Shown here: piece by piece, positions 23,869 through 33,182 of the stretch
Position numbering within the stretch: position 1 is the stretch's first letter
How the letters are laid out: each line of letters begins with the position of its first letter
Origin: Novosphingobium silvae
GTDB taxonomy: Bacteria; Pseudomonadota; Alphaproteobacteria; Sphingomonadales; Sphingomonadaceae
Direction: 5' to 3'
Assembly (NCBI RefSeq): GCF_009856825.1
Contig: NZ_WVTD01000004.1
Coordinates: forward strand, 186,001 to 250,000
Length of the DNA: 64,000 nucleotides
Notes under the pieces: model-generated
What the model saw: only the letters and a program-made list of their open reading frames with translations
What the model was told of the DNA's origin: nothing
The model's database searches: none
Made by a program: the position numbers and the translations under genes

Positions 23869-26676
23869 TTATCCGTGTGCGCCGAACTCGTTGGCCAGCG
23901 CCGTGGTGATCCTGAGGCTGAGGCCATAGGACCGGGCGATCGGCTCGATGAAATCCTTGTGGATTCCGGCATAGCCCGTCGCGCTTGAGTCCGGATAGTC
24001 GCTCGGCGCGTCCACCGCGAAATCTCCGATCGAGGGGAAGTGGATGGGAAAGGCGCGCCGCAGCTGGGCCAGGCCATCCTCCACCCGAAGCGTGAAGAAC
24101 ATCTCCAGCACGTCGTCGCGGCTGATGTCGTTGGCGCGGCTGAACGAAGGCGTCATCACGGCGCGCAGGAACATATGCTGGAACAGCGCGATGCGCAGCG
24201 CCTGCAGCACACCGAGGCTGCGGCGGGTATGCTCGCGGTCCTTCAGCGGCGCCTCGTCCGGGATAAGGTCGAGCAGGCGGTGCAGTTTCAGCGCATCCAC
24301 CCTGAGGCGCGAGGCAAGCCGCCGGTAGACACCGGTGCGATCGTCCTTGGTCAGGTACTCGGCCAGCTTGAGGCAGGCATCGGCGATGTTCTCCTCCCCG
24401 CCGCGATAGGGGCGGCTTGCCCAGTAGGCGGAGTTGAACAGCTCGCCATAGGCCGAGACCGTCTTGATCGAGGCCAGCGCATTCGCAGCGCGCGCCAGTC
24501 GCACGATCTGCGCCCCGCGCGCACTTTCGCGCAGCAAGGCGGCGATCTCCTCGCGGTTGCCGTCCGCCGCCGTGCCGATCCCCGCGATCACGTTCACCGG
24601 ATATCCCAGCTGCTGCAGGATCGCGTTATGCGGGATCGCGCGGATCTGCCTCAGGTTCATCGTGCGGTCGGAGGCGAGGTCTGACTGGCGGCGCGACTTG
24701 CGGCTGCCGGTGTCGTTGAGCAGGCCAAGGCCGAAGGCGGTGATCGCCCGGCTGTAGGTCGAGCTTTCGAGATGCGCGTGCTGGACCGAGCGGATCGCGC
24801 GGTAGAAGTCGAGGCTGAGGTCGGTGCGCCGGTAGAACGGATCGGTCGGCGCATTGACGTCGGCCTGCCAGAGCGGGCGTTCCATCATCCGCGTGAGCGT
24901 GGCGAGCGCCAGCTCCGGCGAGCCGAACCAGAGATACCCGTCGCCGCCCTGGAAGCTCACTTCGGGTTCCAGGCGGATGCCCGCGCGCAGGAACCGGCGC
25001 CGGGCCCAGGGCGACATCTGCCAGTCGAAGCGGTCGTCGATGGACGAAGGATGGCACCCGCGCCCCATTGATTCGCCGCCGGTGTTGAAGATCAGCGCCG
25101 ACACGTCGGCAAGGCCGTTGGCGGCCATGGCTTCGGCCAGGCGCCCCTGCAGGCGCTCGATGGCGAGCGCTGCCGACACCTGCCCCACGAAGCGGCCCGC
25201 GTCCGAGAAGCCGGTCTGGATGGAGACGCGGCCCCGGCGGCGCGCATAGTCGCGGTAGGCGGGCTCGGCCAGCACGGCATCGAGGAAGCGGCCGCCGTGC
25301 TCCAGCGCGGTCTCGGTCTCGAACAGGGGCGATACGTCGACCTTGTCGTCGATCCCGAACATCCGCGCGAAATAGAGCGCGGCGAGCACCGTGGTCGGCT
25401 CCTCGCATTCGGCCACCAGCATCCGGATCGGGCTGTCGGCGTCGATGTGGCCAAGGATCTGCGCCATGGCGAGGAACTGGCGCACCGCCGTCGAGTTCTC
25501 GATTGCCAGCGCCGCGAAGTTGGAGCGAAGCGGCTTCACTTCGGCCAGCAGTTCGCGCATGCGCACCAGCGCCGCCTGGCTGGCGAGGGAGAGCTTGCCG
25601 TCGGGATCGATGCGGCGGCGGATCGCATTCTGCAGCTGCGAGGCGTTGAGGCGGAAATGGACCCAGCCCATGCCAAGCCCGTCCGCCCGCATCGCGGCGG
25701 CCACGACGAGGAGGGCGCGCGCCTGTTCCTGGTCGGCATGACGCGCATCGTCTTCCAGCCGGGCGATCACGCCCTCCAGGCTGACGAGCTTGTCCGGGTG
25801 CGCGGCGGTGAGGCCGTTCGCGGCAGCCGAGAGAGCCTCGGGATCGGCGAGATCCTGGTTGAAGGCGCTCGCCACCTCGGCCGTATGCGCCTGCGCGCGC
25901 GAAAGCTGCGCGGCGACTTCGGGAGCGACCCCGTCGAGGCTTGCCGCATAGCTCGCCAGCCGCTCGGCCTTTTCCAGCAGGCGGTATCGGATCGAGGTGG
26001 ACCACGAGATGTCCGTGCGCCCGTCCATGTCGTAGCCGACCCAGTGCGCGAAGCGCACGGGCATCGGGTTCAGCCCCTTCCAGCGCTTGGGCCAGCGGGC
26101 GGCGGCAAGGTCGAGCAGGCGACCGACGATCCGGTCGCGCGCCTGCTGCCCGCGCGCGATGGCGGCCATCGCGGCTTCGTGCTCGTAGTCGAGAGTGATG
26201 GTGTCGCGCGCCGGGGAGGCGGCGCAGACCGAGGCTTCGCTGAAGTCGCCGTTCGAGGCCGAGACGGTGACCGCCTCGCTCTGCGCGGCGGTGAGCAGGA
26301 AGGTCGGGTGCGCGGTGAAGACCACATGCGCTGCAGGGCGCTGCCAGCGCGAGGCGAAGGCACCGAAGTCGTCGTCCGCCACGGTCGCCCGGGCAGCGGC
26401 GTCGATCAGCGCGTCGTTATCCGCCAGCGGCACGGCGCCGAGGATGCGGTCGAGCCGGGCGGCACGGGCGCGCAGCCCTTCGCACTCCATCTCGGCGACG
26501 AGGGCCTCGATGTCGTCGAGCCCCATCGTGCCGTTCTCCAGCGCCCGCGACAGTTCCAGTCCGAGCTGGAAGACGGGGTTGAACAGCGGTGTCTCGGCGG
26601 TGAGCTTGTGCAGCTCGCGCAGCCTTGCTTCGAGCGCGTCCACCGATCCGAGCGCGGCCTCTCCCCCCGCGCCCAT
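23869..26676 (-). CDS. Divergent phosphoenolpyruvate-carboxylase-like protein lacking key catalytic residues
   Basis: A 935-residue protein with the length and segment order of PEP carboxylase: FTAHPT with the conserved His at about residue 123, GYDMDGR (for GWDRDGN) near 214, GFSDAGR (for GYSDSxKD) near 489, and GGESMGRG near 533. The loop FHGRGG of active enzymes reads FNTGGE here (530-535), so the His and Arg equivalent to E. coli H579 and R581 are missing, and the Lys of SxKD is Arg. Its ATG overlaps the eda stop (TGATG), making it the last gene of the zwf-edd-glk-eda operon. It may be a bona fide but odd carboxylase or a repurposed homologue. Confidence 0.8.
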   Translation of the reverse strand: MGAGGEAALGSVDALEARLRELHKLTAETPLFNPVFQLGLELSRALENGTMGLDDIEALVAEMECEGLRARAARLDRILGAVPLADNDALIDAAARATVADDDFGAFASRWQRPAAHVVFTAHPTFLLTAAQSEAVTVSASNGDFSEASVCAASPARDTITLDYEHEAAMAAIARGQQARDRIVGRLLDLAAARWPKRWKGLNPMPVRFAHWVGYDMDGRTDISWSTSIRYRLLEKAERLASYAASLDGVAPEVAAQLSRAQAHTAEVASAFNQDLADPEALSAAANGLTAAHPDKLVSLEGVIARLEDDARHADQEQARALLVVAAAMRADGLGMGWVHFRLNASQLQNAIRRRIDPDGKLSLASQAALVRMRELLAEVKPLRSNFAALAIENSTAVRQFLAMAQILGHIDADSPIRMLVAECEEPTTVLAALYFARMFGIDDKVDVSPLFETETALEHGGRFLDAVLAEPAYRDYARRRGRVSIQTGFSDAGRFVGQVSAALAIERLQGRLAEAMAANGLADVSALIFNTGGESMGRGCHPSSIDDRFDWQMSPWARRRFLRAGIRLEPEVSFQGGDGYLWFGSPELALATLTRMMERPLWQADVNAPTDPFYRRTDLSLDFYRAIRSVQHAHLESSTYSRAITAFGLGLLNDTGSRKSRRQSDLASDRTMNLRQIRAIPHNAILQQLGYPVNVIAGIGTAADGNREEIAALLRESARGAQIVRLARAANALASIKTVSAYGELFNSAYWASRPYRGGEENIADACLKLAEYLTKDDRTGVYRRLASRLRVDALKLHRLLDLIPDEAPLKDREHTRRSLGVLQALRIALFQHMFLRAVMTPSFSRANDISRDDVLEMFFTLRVEDGLAQLRRAFPIHFPSIGDFAVDAPSDYPDSSATGYAGIHKDFIEPIARSYGLSLRITTALANEFGAHG

Positions 26677-27317
26677 CAGCGGGCGAGGCCCGATGCGAGC
26701 CGCGCCGCCGCCTCGATCGCAGCGACATCGGGCTTGCCCTTAGGTACCATCCAGCTCCCGCCGACGCACAGCACGGCATCGAGGGCCAGCCACTCCGGAG
26801 CGTTCCCGGGCGTAACGCCGCCGGTTGGGCAGAACTTGGCCCTCGAAAGCGGGGCCGAGATCGCCTTCAGCGCGGGCGGCCCACCGGCGGCCATGGCAGG
26901 GAAGAACTTCAGCCGGTCGAACCCGCATTCCAGCGCGAACATGACGTCGCTGGCATTGGCGGTGCCGGGCAGGAAGGGCACCTGCGCCTTGTAGGCGGCC
27001 TCGGCCAGCATCGGGGTGAGGCCGGGCGAGACGATGAACTCGGCGCCCGCATCGATCGAGCGCTTGAGGTCGTCGGGCGAGAGCACCGTGCCCGCGCCCA
27101 CTACGGCGCCGGGAACCTGCTTCATCACCTTGATCGCCTCGATCGCGCATTCCGTGCGCAGCGTCACCTCGAGCGCGGGAAGGCCGCCCGCGACGAGAGC
27201 CTCCGCGATGGGGAGCGCATGCTCGATATCCTCGATCACCAGCACCGGGATGACCGGCGCCAGCAACATGACCTTTTCCACTCCGGCGGAGAGGGGGGCT
27301 TCAGAGATGGTGCTCAA
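26676..27317 (-). CDS. eda: 2-dehydro-3-deoxy-phosphogluconate (KDPG) aldolase Eda
   Basis: Splits KDPG into pyruvate and glyceraldehyde-3-phosphate, the last step of the Entner-Doudoroff pathway. Class-I aldolase motifs: LEVTLRT with catalytic Glu, GAGTVLS, RLKFFPA with the Schiff-base Lys, and CPTGGVTPGNAPEW. I place the start at a TTG (27317) that overlaps the glk stop as TTGA; GGGAG lies 8 bases upstream and the frame gives the usual N-terminal extension (213 residues). The first internal ATG would remove part of the first strand. Coupled to glk upstream and the PEP-carboxylase-like gene downstream. Confidence 0.94.
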   Translation of the reverse strand: MSTISEAPLSAGVEKVMLLAPVIPVLVIEDIEHALPIAEALVAGGLPALEVTLRTECAIEAIKVMKQVPGAVVGAGTVLSPDDLKRSIDAGAEFIVSPGLTPMLAEAAYKAQVPFLPGTANASDVMFALECGFDRLKFFPAMAAGGPPALKAISAPLSRAKFCPTGGVTPGNAPEWLALDAVLCVGGSWMVPKGKPDVAAIEAAARLASGLAR

Positions 27318-28291
27318 TTCAGGTGCTCCCTTGCGAATGCCGCCGCGGCTCCGAACAGGCCGGGCTGCGGATGGATTATGAGTTTGACGGGCATGGCGGC
27401 CATCAGGTTGGCGAAACGGCCCTTGGCGCGGAACCGCTCGGCAAAGCCAGAGGACTTGATCGTCTCGCGGATGCGGTAGCCGAGCCCTCCGGCGATCACG
27501 ACGCCGCTCGCGCCGTGCGCCAGTGCATAGTCGCCCGCCGCCGCGCCGAGCGCGAGGCAGAACCGGTCGACCGCGGCAACGGCGAGGCTGTCCTCCCCGG
27601 CCGCGGCTGCCGTCCAGATCTCGACGTCGCTCATTTCGTGGATGGCCTTGTGCTCCATCGCCGCGAGCGTCGCGTAGATGTCGACGATGCCCGGGCCCGA
27701 GACCACGCGCTCCACCGAGACGCGGTTGTGGCGGCGGCGCAGGCGGGCGAGGATGGCATCCTCGATGAGGTCGAGCGGAGCATAGTCTATATGGCCGCCC
27801 TCCGTCGCCTGCACGTGGTAGCCGCGCGCCGGATCGCGCCAAAGATGCGCCACGCCAAGGCCGGTGCCCGGGCCCAGGACGCTGAGCGTTCCCGAGGCGG
27901 GCAGCGGCTCTTCCGGGCCGGTGAGATGGAGGAAGTCGCTCTCGTCCGCGCGCGCCACGGCATGGGCGACCGCGGCGAAGTCGTTGACGATGGTCTGGCG
28001 GCTTGGGCCCAGCATCTCCTGAATGCGGGCAGGGCGCAGGATCCAGGGGTTGTTGGTGAACTTGATCACCTCGCCGCCCACCGGCCCCGCCACCGCGAAG
28101 GACACCGCATCGGGCAGGATGCCGCCGTTCATGTCGCGAAAGGCCTGCCATGCCAGCTGGAAGCTGCCGTGGTCCCGGGTGTGGAGCGTCGCGGGTTCGC
28201 CCAGCACGATCGTGCCATCCGCGCCGATCGTGGCAATGGCAAAGCGCGCGTGAGTGCCGCCGATGTCGACGGCGACGATGTCGGTGGCCAT
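27314..28291 (-). CDS. glk: Glucokinase
   Basis: ATP-dependent glucose kinase of the bacterial Glk family, 325 residues. VDIGGTHARFA near the N-terminus is the ATP phosphate motif; INN-type substrate loop equivalents (ITKFTNNPW-like segment), LGPGTGLGVAHL and EGGHIDYAPLD follow, all in family order. It feeds glucose-6-phosphate to Zwf and Edd encoded just upstream in the same minus-strand operon. The gap to edd is 67 bp and its stop overlaps the eda start. Confidence 0.95.
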   Translation of the reverse strand: MATDIVAVDIGGTHARFAIATIGADGTIVLGEPATLHTRDHGSFQLAWQAFRDMNGGILPDAVSFAVAGPVGGEVIKFTNNPWILRPARIQEMLGPSRQTIVNDFAAVAHAVARADESDFLHLTGPEEPLPASGTLSVLGPGTGLGVAHLWRDPARGYHVQATEGGHIDYAPLDLIEDAILARLRRRHNRVSVERVVSGPGIVDIYATLAAMEHKAIHEMSDVEIWTAAAAGEDSLAVAAVDRFCLALGAAAGDYALAHGASGVVIAGGLGYRIRETIKSSGFAERFRAKGRFANLMAAMPVKLIIHPQPGLFGAAAAFAREHLN

Positions 28292-28358
28292 CAGGCGCTC
28301 CTTCGCAGAGTTGGGGTGGCGGGCAGGGGCGGGCAGACCTGCGCGCAGAAGGCTGCGA

Positions 28359-30173
28359 TCACAGGCCCGCGACCTCCAGCATCGAGGATCCGCCCTGCTC
28401 GGCGCCGCCGGCGTTCAGGCGGAACATCGCGAAAAGCTCGCGGCCCATGCCCTGCGCGGGCGCAGGGGTGGGGGCAGGTTCGCGCCCCGACAGGTCGGCG
28501 GTGGTGGAAAGGGTGCCGTCCTCGGCCGAGAGGCGGACCACGTCGCCATCGCGAAGGTAGGCGAGCGGCCCTCCGCCCAGGGCCTCGGGAGTGACGTGGA
28601 TCGCCGCCGGGACCTTGCCCGAAGCGCCCGACATGCGTCCATCGGTGACCAGCGCCACCTTGTAGCCGCGATCCTGCAGCACGCCGAGCGGCGGGGTCAG
28701 CTTGTGAAGCTCCGGCATGCCGTTGGCCCGCGGGCCCTGGAAGCGCACTACGACCACGACGTCGCGGTCCAGCTCGCCCGCCTTGAAGGCCTGCGCCACG
28801 CCTTCCTGCGTATCGAACACGCGGCAGGGCGCCTCGATGGTCCAGCGCTCCTGGTCGACGGCGCTGGTCTTGAAAGTGCCTCGCCCGAGATTGCCCTGGA
28901 CGAGCCGCATGCCGCCATCGGGAAGGAAGGGCTTGGAGACGGGGCGCAGCATCGCATCGTCGCCGCTGGTGGCCGGGACCGGGGTCCAGGCGAGAACATC
29001 GTCCACCAGCACGGGTTCGTCGGCATAGGCCGACATGCCGCCTTCCGCGATCGTCAGGATGTCGCCATGGGCAAGGCCCGCGCCGAGCAGTTCGCGTACC
29101 ACCCATGCCATGCCGCCGGCCGCGTGGAAGTGGTTCACGTCGCCTGATCCGTTGGGATAGACGCGGGTGATCAGCGGGACCACGGACGAGAGTTCGTCGA
29201 AATCCTCCCAATCGATGATGATGCCGCCCGCGCGCGCCATGGCGGGCAGGTGGATGGCATGGTTGGTCGATCCTCCCGTCGCCAGCAGGCCGGCGATGGC
29301 GTTGACGATCGCCTTCTCGTTCACGACCTGCGCCATGGGGCGATAGTCCTCGCCCTTGCGCGTGATCGCCGCGAGCCGCTGGGTCGCGGCGCGGGTCAGG
29401 GCCTGGCGCAGCGGGGTGTTCGGGGTGACGAAGGCGGCGTTGGGCACGTGCAGGCCCATCATCTCCATCATCATCTGGTTGGAATTGGCCGTGCCGTAGA
29501 AGGTGCAGGTGCCGGGCGCGTGATAGCTCGCGCTTTCGCTCGCCAGCAGTTCCTCGCGGCCGACCTTGCCCTCGGCATAGAGCTGGCGGACCTTCTGCTT
29601 CTCCTTGTTGGAGATGCCGGTCGGCATGGGTCCGGCCGGCACGAACACGGCCGGAAGGTGCCCGAAGCGCATGGCGCCCATGAACAGCCCGGGCACGATC
29701 TTGTCGCAGATGCCGAGCATGGCCATGCCGTCGAACATCGCGTGGCTGAGCGCGACCGCGGTGGAAAGCGCGATCACGTCGCGGCTGAAGAGCGAGAGCT
29801 CCATGCCGTCGAAGCCCTGCGTCACACCGTCGCACATCGCCGGCACGCCGCCCGCGACTTGCGCCGTCGCGCCCACTTCACGGGCGAAGAGCTTCATCTG
29901 CTCGGGGTAGCGGCCATAGGGCTGGTGGGCGCTGAGCATGTCGTTGTAGGCCGTGACGATGCCCAGGTTGATGGCCCGGCCAGAGGCGATCGCGGGCTTG
30001 TCCTCGCCCGAGGCCGCGAAACCGTGGGCAAGGTTGGAGCAGGACAGGAAGCTGCGGTCGGAATGGCGGTCCGCCTCGCGCGCGACCATGTCGAGGTAGC
30101 GCTGGCGGCTGGGGCGGGAACGCTCGACGACACGCTGCGTCACGCGCTCGACCACGGGGTTGAGGTTGGTCAT
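28359..30173 (-). CDS. edd: Phosphogluconate dehydratase Edd
   Basis: Iron-sulfur dehydratase converting 6-phosphogluconate to KDPG. At 604 residues it has family length and shows the IlvD/Edd landmarks: MCDGVTQG with a cluster Cys, GICDKIVPG with the second, [14 protein letters not shown] with the third, and [21 protein letters not shown] sequence. GRMSGASGK near the C-terminus is also characteristic. It lies 125 bp after zwf and 67 bp before glk in a minus-strand Entner-Doudoroff operon. Confidence 0.96.
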   Translation of the reverse strand: MTNLNPVVERVTQRVVERSRPSRQRYLDMVAREADRHSDRSFLSCSNLAHGFAASGEDKPAIASGRAINLGIVTAYNDMLSAHQPYGRYPEQMKLFAREVGATAQVAGGVPAMCDGVTQGFDGMELSLFSRDVIALSTAVALSHAMFDGMAMLGICDKIVPGLFMGAMRFGHLPAVFVPAGPMPTGISNKEKQKVRQLYAEGKVGREELLASESASYHAPGTCTFYGTANSNQMMMEMMGLHVPNAAFVTPNTPLRQALTRAATQRLAAITRKGEDYRPMAQVVNEKAIVNAIAGLLATGGSTNHAIHLPAMARAGGIIIDWEDFDELSSVVPLITRVYPNGSGDVNHFHAAGGMAWVVRELLGAGLAHGDILTIAEGGMSAYADEPVLVDDVLAWTPVPATSGDDAMLRPVSKPFLPDGGMRLVQGNLGRGTFKTSAVDQERWTIEAPCRVFDTQEGVAQAFKAGELDRDVVVVVRFQGPRANGMPELHKLTPPLGVLQDRGYKVALVTDGRMSGASGKVPAAIHVTPEALGGGPLAYLRDGDVVRLSAEDGTLSTTADLSGREPAPTPAPAQGMGRELFAMFRLNAGGAEQGGSSMLEVAGL

Positions 30174-30298
30174 GGTTGTAACTCCTGGTCTGTTCTCGTG
30201 GCCGCCCGCAAGTCGCCGCCGCGGTCATTGCCCGCAGTATGCGGGGCTCGCGGCGGAAATCCGGAGCGGCCGTTCCCGGGCCAAGGCCCGCGGCAGCC

Positions 30299-31741
30299 TC
30301 ACTCGTGCCAAGTGACGCCGTCGCGCTCGGCAAGCGCGATGGCGGCCGATGGCCCCCAGCTTCCGGAGGTGTAAGTCTTCGGCTCCTGCTGCTGTTCCTC
30401 CCAGCCAGCACGGATCGCATCGATCCAGTCCCACTGCGCTTCCACTTCGTCGCGCCGGACGAACAGCGTCTGGTCTCCCTCGACGAGATCGAGGAGCAGG
30501 CGCTCGTAGGCGATGCGCCGCTGCGGACCGGCAAAGGCGTCCGGCATGGTGATCGCCAGAGGCACCGAGCGCAGGCCCACGCCGTTGCGGTCGAGCCCGG
30601 GCACCTTGGCCATCAGCGAAAGCGTGATGTTCTCTTCCGGCTGGATGCCGATGACGAGCCGGTTCGGCACCGTCTTCGCGCCCCGGCCCTGGAAGATCGA
30701 ATGCGGGACATTACGGAACTGGACGACGATCTCGGTCGTCCGCTTGGGCAGGCGCTTGCCGGTGCGCAGGTAGAAGGGCACGCCCTGCCAGCGCCAGTTG
30801 TCGATGTGGGCTTTGATGGCGACGAAGGTCTCGGTGTCGGAGTCCTTGCCAAGCTCCTCGTCGTAGCCCGGCACGGCCTGGCCGCCGATCGCGCCGGCGC
30901 GGTACTGGCCGGTGACGGTCTGCGCGGGGGAGACCTTGCGCAGCGAGCGCAGGACCTTGACCTTCTCGTCGCGCACGTTGGTGGCATCGTAGGAGACCGG
31001 CGGCTCCATTGCCACGAGCGCAAGCAGCTGGAGCATGTGGTTCTGCACCATGTCCCGCAGCGCGCCCGAATCGTCGTAGTAGGCGACGCGCGATTCGAGG
31101 CCGACCGTCTCGGCCACGGTGATCTGCACATGATCGATATGCGCCGCGTTCCACAGCGGCTCGAACATGAGGTTGGCGAAGCGCAGCGCCAGCAGGTTCT
31201 GGACCGTTTCCTTGCCGAGGTAATGGTCGATCCGGTAGATCCGGTCTTCCGGGAAGGCGTGGGCCACGGCGTCGTTGATGACCTTGCTCGAGGCGAGGTC
31301 GATGCCGAGCGGCTTTTCCAGGCCGATGCGCACGTTGGGGCCCGCAAGGCCGCTTTTCTCGAGGCCGTGGATAGTCGCCTCGAACAGGCTGGGCGCGGTC
31401 GAGAGGAAGATCGAGAGGCCTTCCTGCGGCGTGCCGACCTTGGCCGCGAGCGCCTGGAAGCTGTCGATGTCGTTGGCGTCGAGCGGCTGGTAGCTCAGCC
31501 GGTTGAGGAACTGGGCCATGCTGCCGCGCCGAGGGGCGGGCAGGAACTGCTCCAACGCCTCGCGCGCGAAATTGCGAAAGCCCTGGTCGTCCATGTCCGA
31601 ACGGGCGGTGCCGATGATCTGGATGCGCGGATCGAGCAGGCCTTCCGCGTCGAGCGCGCAAAGCGAGGGGATCAGCATTCTGCGAGAGAGATCGCCTGTG
31701 GCGCCGAAGAGGAGCAGGCGATCGGAAGTGAATTGAGTCAC
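30299..31741 (-). CDS. zwf: Glucose-6-phosphate 1-dehydrogenase Zwf
   Basis: Oxidises glucose-6-phosphate to 6-phosphogluconolactone with NAD(P). The coenzyme loop LFGATGDLSRRML is near the N-terminus, and the active-site segment RIDHYLGKETVQNLL is intact. I chose the GTG at 31741 (GGAAAGG 5 bases upstream) because the family N-terminus starts just after it; longer versions add unrelated sequence. It has 480 residues and is first in zwf-edd-glk-eda. No 6-phosphogluconolactonase (pgl) gene is found between zwf and edd, where several relatives carry it. Confidence 0.95.
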   Translation of the reverse strand: MTQFTSDRLLLFGATGDLSRRMLIPSLCALDAEGLLDPRIQIIGTARSDMDDQGFRNFAREALEQFLPAPRRGSMAQFLNRLSYQPLDANDIDSFQALAAKVGTPQEGLSIFLSTAPSLFEATIHGLEKSGLAGPNVRIGLEKPLGIDLASSKVINDAVAHAFPEDRIYRIDHYLGKETVQNLLALRFANLMFEPLWNAAHIDHVQITVAETVGLESRVAYYDDSGALRDMVQNHMLQLLALVAMEPPVSYDATNVRDEKVKVLRSLRKVSPAQTVTGQYRAGAIGGQAVPGYDEELGKDSDTETFVAIKAHIDNWRWQGVPFYLRTGKRLPKRTTEIVVQFRNVPHSIFQGRGAKTVPNRLVIGIQPEENITLSLMAKVPGLDRNGVGLRSVPLAITMPDAFAGPQRRIAYERLLLDLVEGDQTLFVRRDEVEAQWDWIDAIRAGWEEQQQEPKTYTSGSWGPSAAIALAERDGVTWHE

Positions 31742-32086
31742 GGATACCTTTCCACCGGACGGCGGCGCTCCTCCTCGCCGACGTGATGTACCATGTTCTG
31801 GCGGCTCCGGACGGATGATCCACCCGGGGCCACGCGGCCTGCGCCCGTTCATCGACGCATCGCCACGCAGGTGCAGCATAGCAAGGGCTTTCCGGGGGCG
31901 CTAGGCGGCAATCGGGCCGCGGGCATGTTTTCCAAAGCCGGCGACCTGTCCGCGGCCATGGAAATGTCATTTTCACGGCCTCTGAATACGAATGTTGCAA
32001 CAAGACTGTAGTCAAAGCATGTCACGCGCGCTGGATCGCGGCGTCGATCCGCTGCATGGAGCCGCGGCGATGGGAGAAGACCAGGC
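31742..32086. other. Divergent intergenic region between zwf and phoR
   Basis: This 345-bp stretch contains no convincing gene. Its right end holds the likely zwf-operon promoter with a palindrome in the spacer. A degenerate PhoB-like repeat (GTCA cores at 32011-32014 and 32023-32026 region) lies about 60-75 bp before phoR. The left half, next to zwf, shows nothing I can name. Confidence 0.5.
31987..32015 (-). promoter_or_regulatory. Putative zwf-edd-glk-eda promoter with a 10-bp palindrome in its spacer
   Basis: On the minus strand TTGACT (32010-32015) is followed by a 17-base spacer and a weak -10, TTCGTA (31987-31992). The spacer contains the perfect palindrome TGTTGCAACA (31993-32002), in a place where a repressor would block RNA polymerase. 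The distance to the zwf start is about 245 bp, so a long leader is implied or another promoter exists. Confidence 0.35.
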
Positions 32087-33076
32087 ATGAGCATCGAGGG
32101 CGTCCACCTCCTCGAACATCTCCAGACCCCGGCCATGATGGTGTCGCGCGGGCAGGTCCGGTTCGCCAACTCGGCGGCGAAGGCGCTGCTGGGCGCGCAC
32201 GTCGTCGGGCAGGACGTGCGCATCGCCATCCGCGATCCGCGCGCCGTCGCCGCGATCCTGAGCGAGAATGGCGGCTCCGCGCGGGTGAAGGGCCTGTCGA
32301 CCGGGGGGTCGATGTGGGAAGTAGACTGCAAGGTCGCCGGGCCGAACGAGCGGATCGTCAGCCTCTACGACCTGTCCGAGCGGGTGAGCGTCGCAAAGTC
32401 GCACGCGGACTTCGTCGCCAATGCCAGCCACGAACTTCGAACGCCCCTCGCCAATGTCATCGGGTATTGCGAGACGCTGATGAACCCCAAGGCCGGAGGC
32501 GACGAGGCGCTGCGGACGCGTTTCCTGGGCACGATCCGCCACGAGGCGCAGCGCATGCAGGCGCTCATCTCTGACCTCATGTCGCTCTCGCGCATCGAAG
32601 CCGTGAAGCACGAGGCTCCGTCCGAGAGTATCGACATGGTTGCTCTCGCCCACGAGGTCGCCGGCGAGTTCCGGGGCGGGACCCCGGTGTCCGTCCGCGC
32701 GAACTGCGGCGAGGCGGTCGTGGCCGGTGATCGCGGACAGCTCTCGCAGGTCCTGCGCAACCTCATCGACAACTCCCGCAAGTACGCGAAGGCCGACGGC
32801 CCGGTGGAGGTCTCGGTCGAAGCGGCGCGCACCGGATGGGTCCTCGTCACCGTGCGGGACGAGGGGGACGGCATCCCGCCCGAACACCTCCCGCGCGTAA
32901 CCGAGCGCTTCTACCGCGCCGACACCAGTCGCAGCCGGGCGGCGGGCGGCACTGGCCTCGGGCTGTCGATCGTCAAGCACATCGTCGAACGGCACCGCGG
33001 CCGCTTCGACATCGACAGCCGCCAGGGTGTCGGCACGACGGCTTCGCTGATGCTGCCCCTGCGCGAGGAGAGCTGA
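32087..33076 (+). CDS. phoR: Phosphate-regulon sensor histidine kinase PhoR (soluble form)
   Basis: A 329-residue histidine kinase controlling PhoB. Residues about 5-100 form a PAS-like domain; the HisKA box ASHELRTPLANV has the phospho-accepting His at about 115; the ATP-binding domain shows the N box NLIDNSRKY, G1 DEGDGIP, F box ERFYRAD and G2 GGTGLGLSIVKH. No membrane segment is visible, unlike E. coli PhoR, so it is probably cytosolic or tethered through partners such as PhoU and the Pst transporter. It heads the block phoR, porin, pstSCAB, phoU, phoB. Confidence 0.92.
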   Translation: MSIEGVHLLEHLQTPAMMVSRGQVRFANSAAKALLGAHVVGQDVRIAIRDPRAVAAILSENGGSARVKGLSTGGSMWEVDCKVAGPNERIVSLYDLSERVSVAKSHADFVANASHELRTPLANVIGYCETLMNPKAGGDEALRTRFLGTIRHEAQRMQALISDLMSLSRIEAVKHEAPSESIDMVALAHEVAGEFRGGTPVSVRANCGEAVVAGDRGQLSQVLRNLIDNSRKYAKADGPVEVSVEAARTGWVLVTVRDEGDGIPPEHLPRVTERFYRADTSRSRAAGGTGLGLSIVKHIVERHRGRFDIDSRQGVGTTASLMLPLREES

Positions 33077-33096
33077 GCAGGCCGATCCGGGATGAG

Positions 33097-33124
33097 TGTC
33101 ATCGAAATGTAATCTGGCAGTCAT
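33097..33124 (+). promoter_or_regulatory. PhoB box upstream of the porin gene
   Basis: Three hexamers at exact 11-bp spacing, TGTCAT-N5-TGTAAT-N5-AGTCAT, match the repeating PhoB-binding pattern (consensus CTGTCAT-N4-CTGTCAT). The box ends 58 bp before the porin start codon, similar to the spacing at pstS and other local sites. Confidence 0.8.
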
Positions 33125-33182
33125 ATCGGCGTCACCGAAACGACGCGAATCCTCCCTCGCGCACGTGTAGGAATCGGCATCG

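Noticed and set aside
32011..32028. PhoB box before phoR
   Set aside because: Two GTCA cores are present but at 10-bp register with poor flanks; too weak to list as a site.
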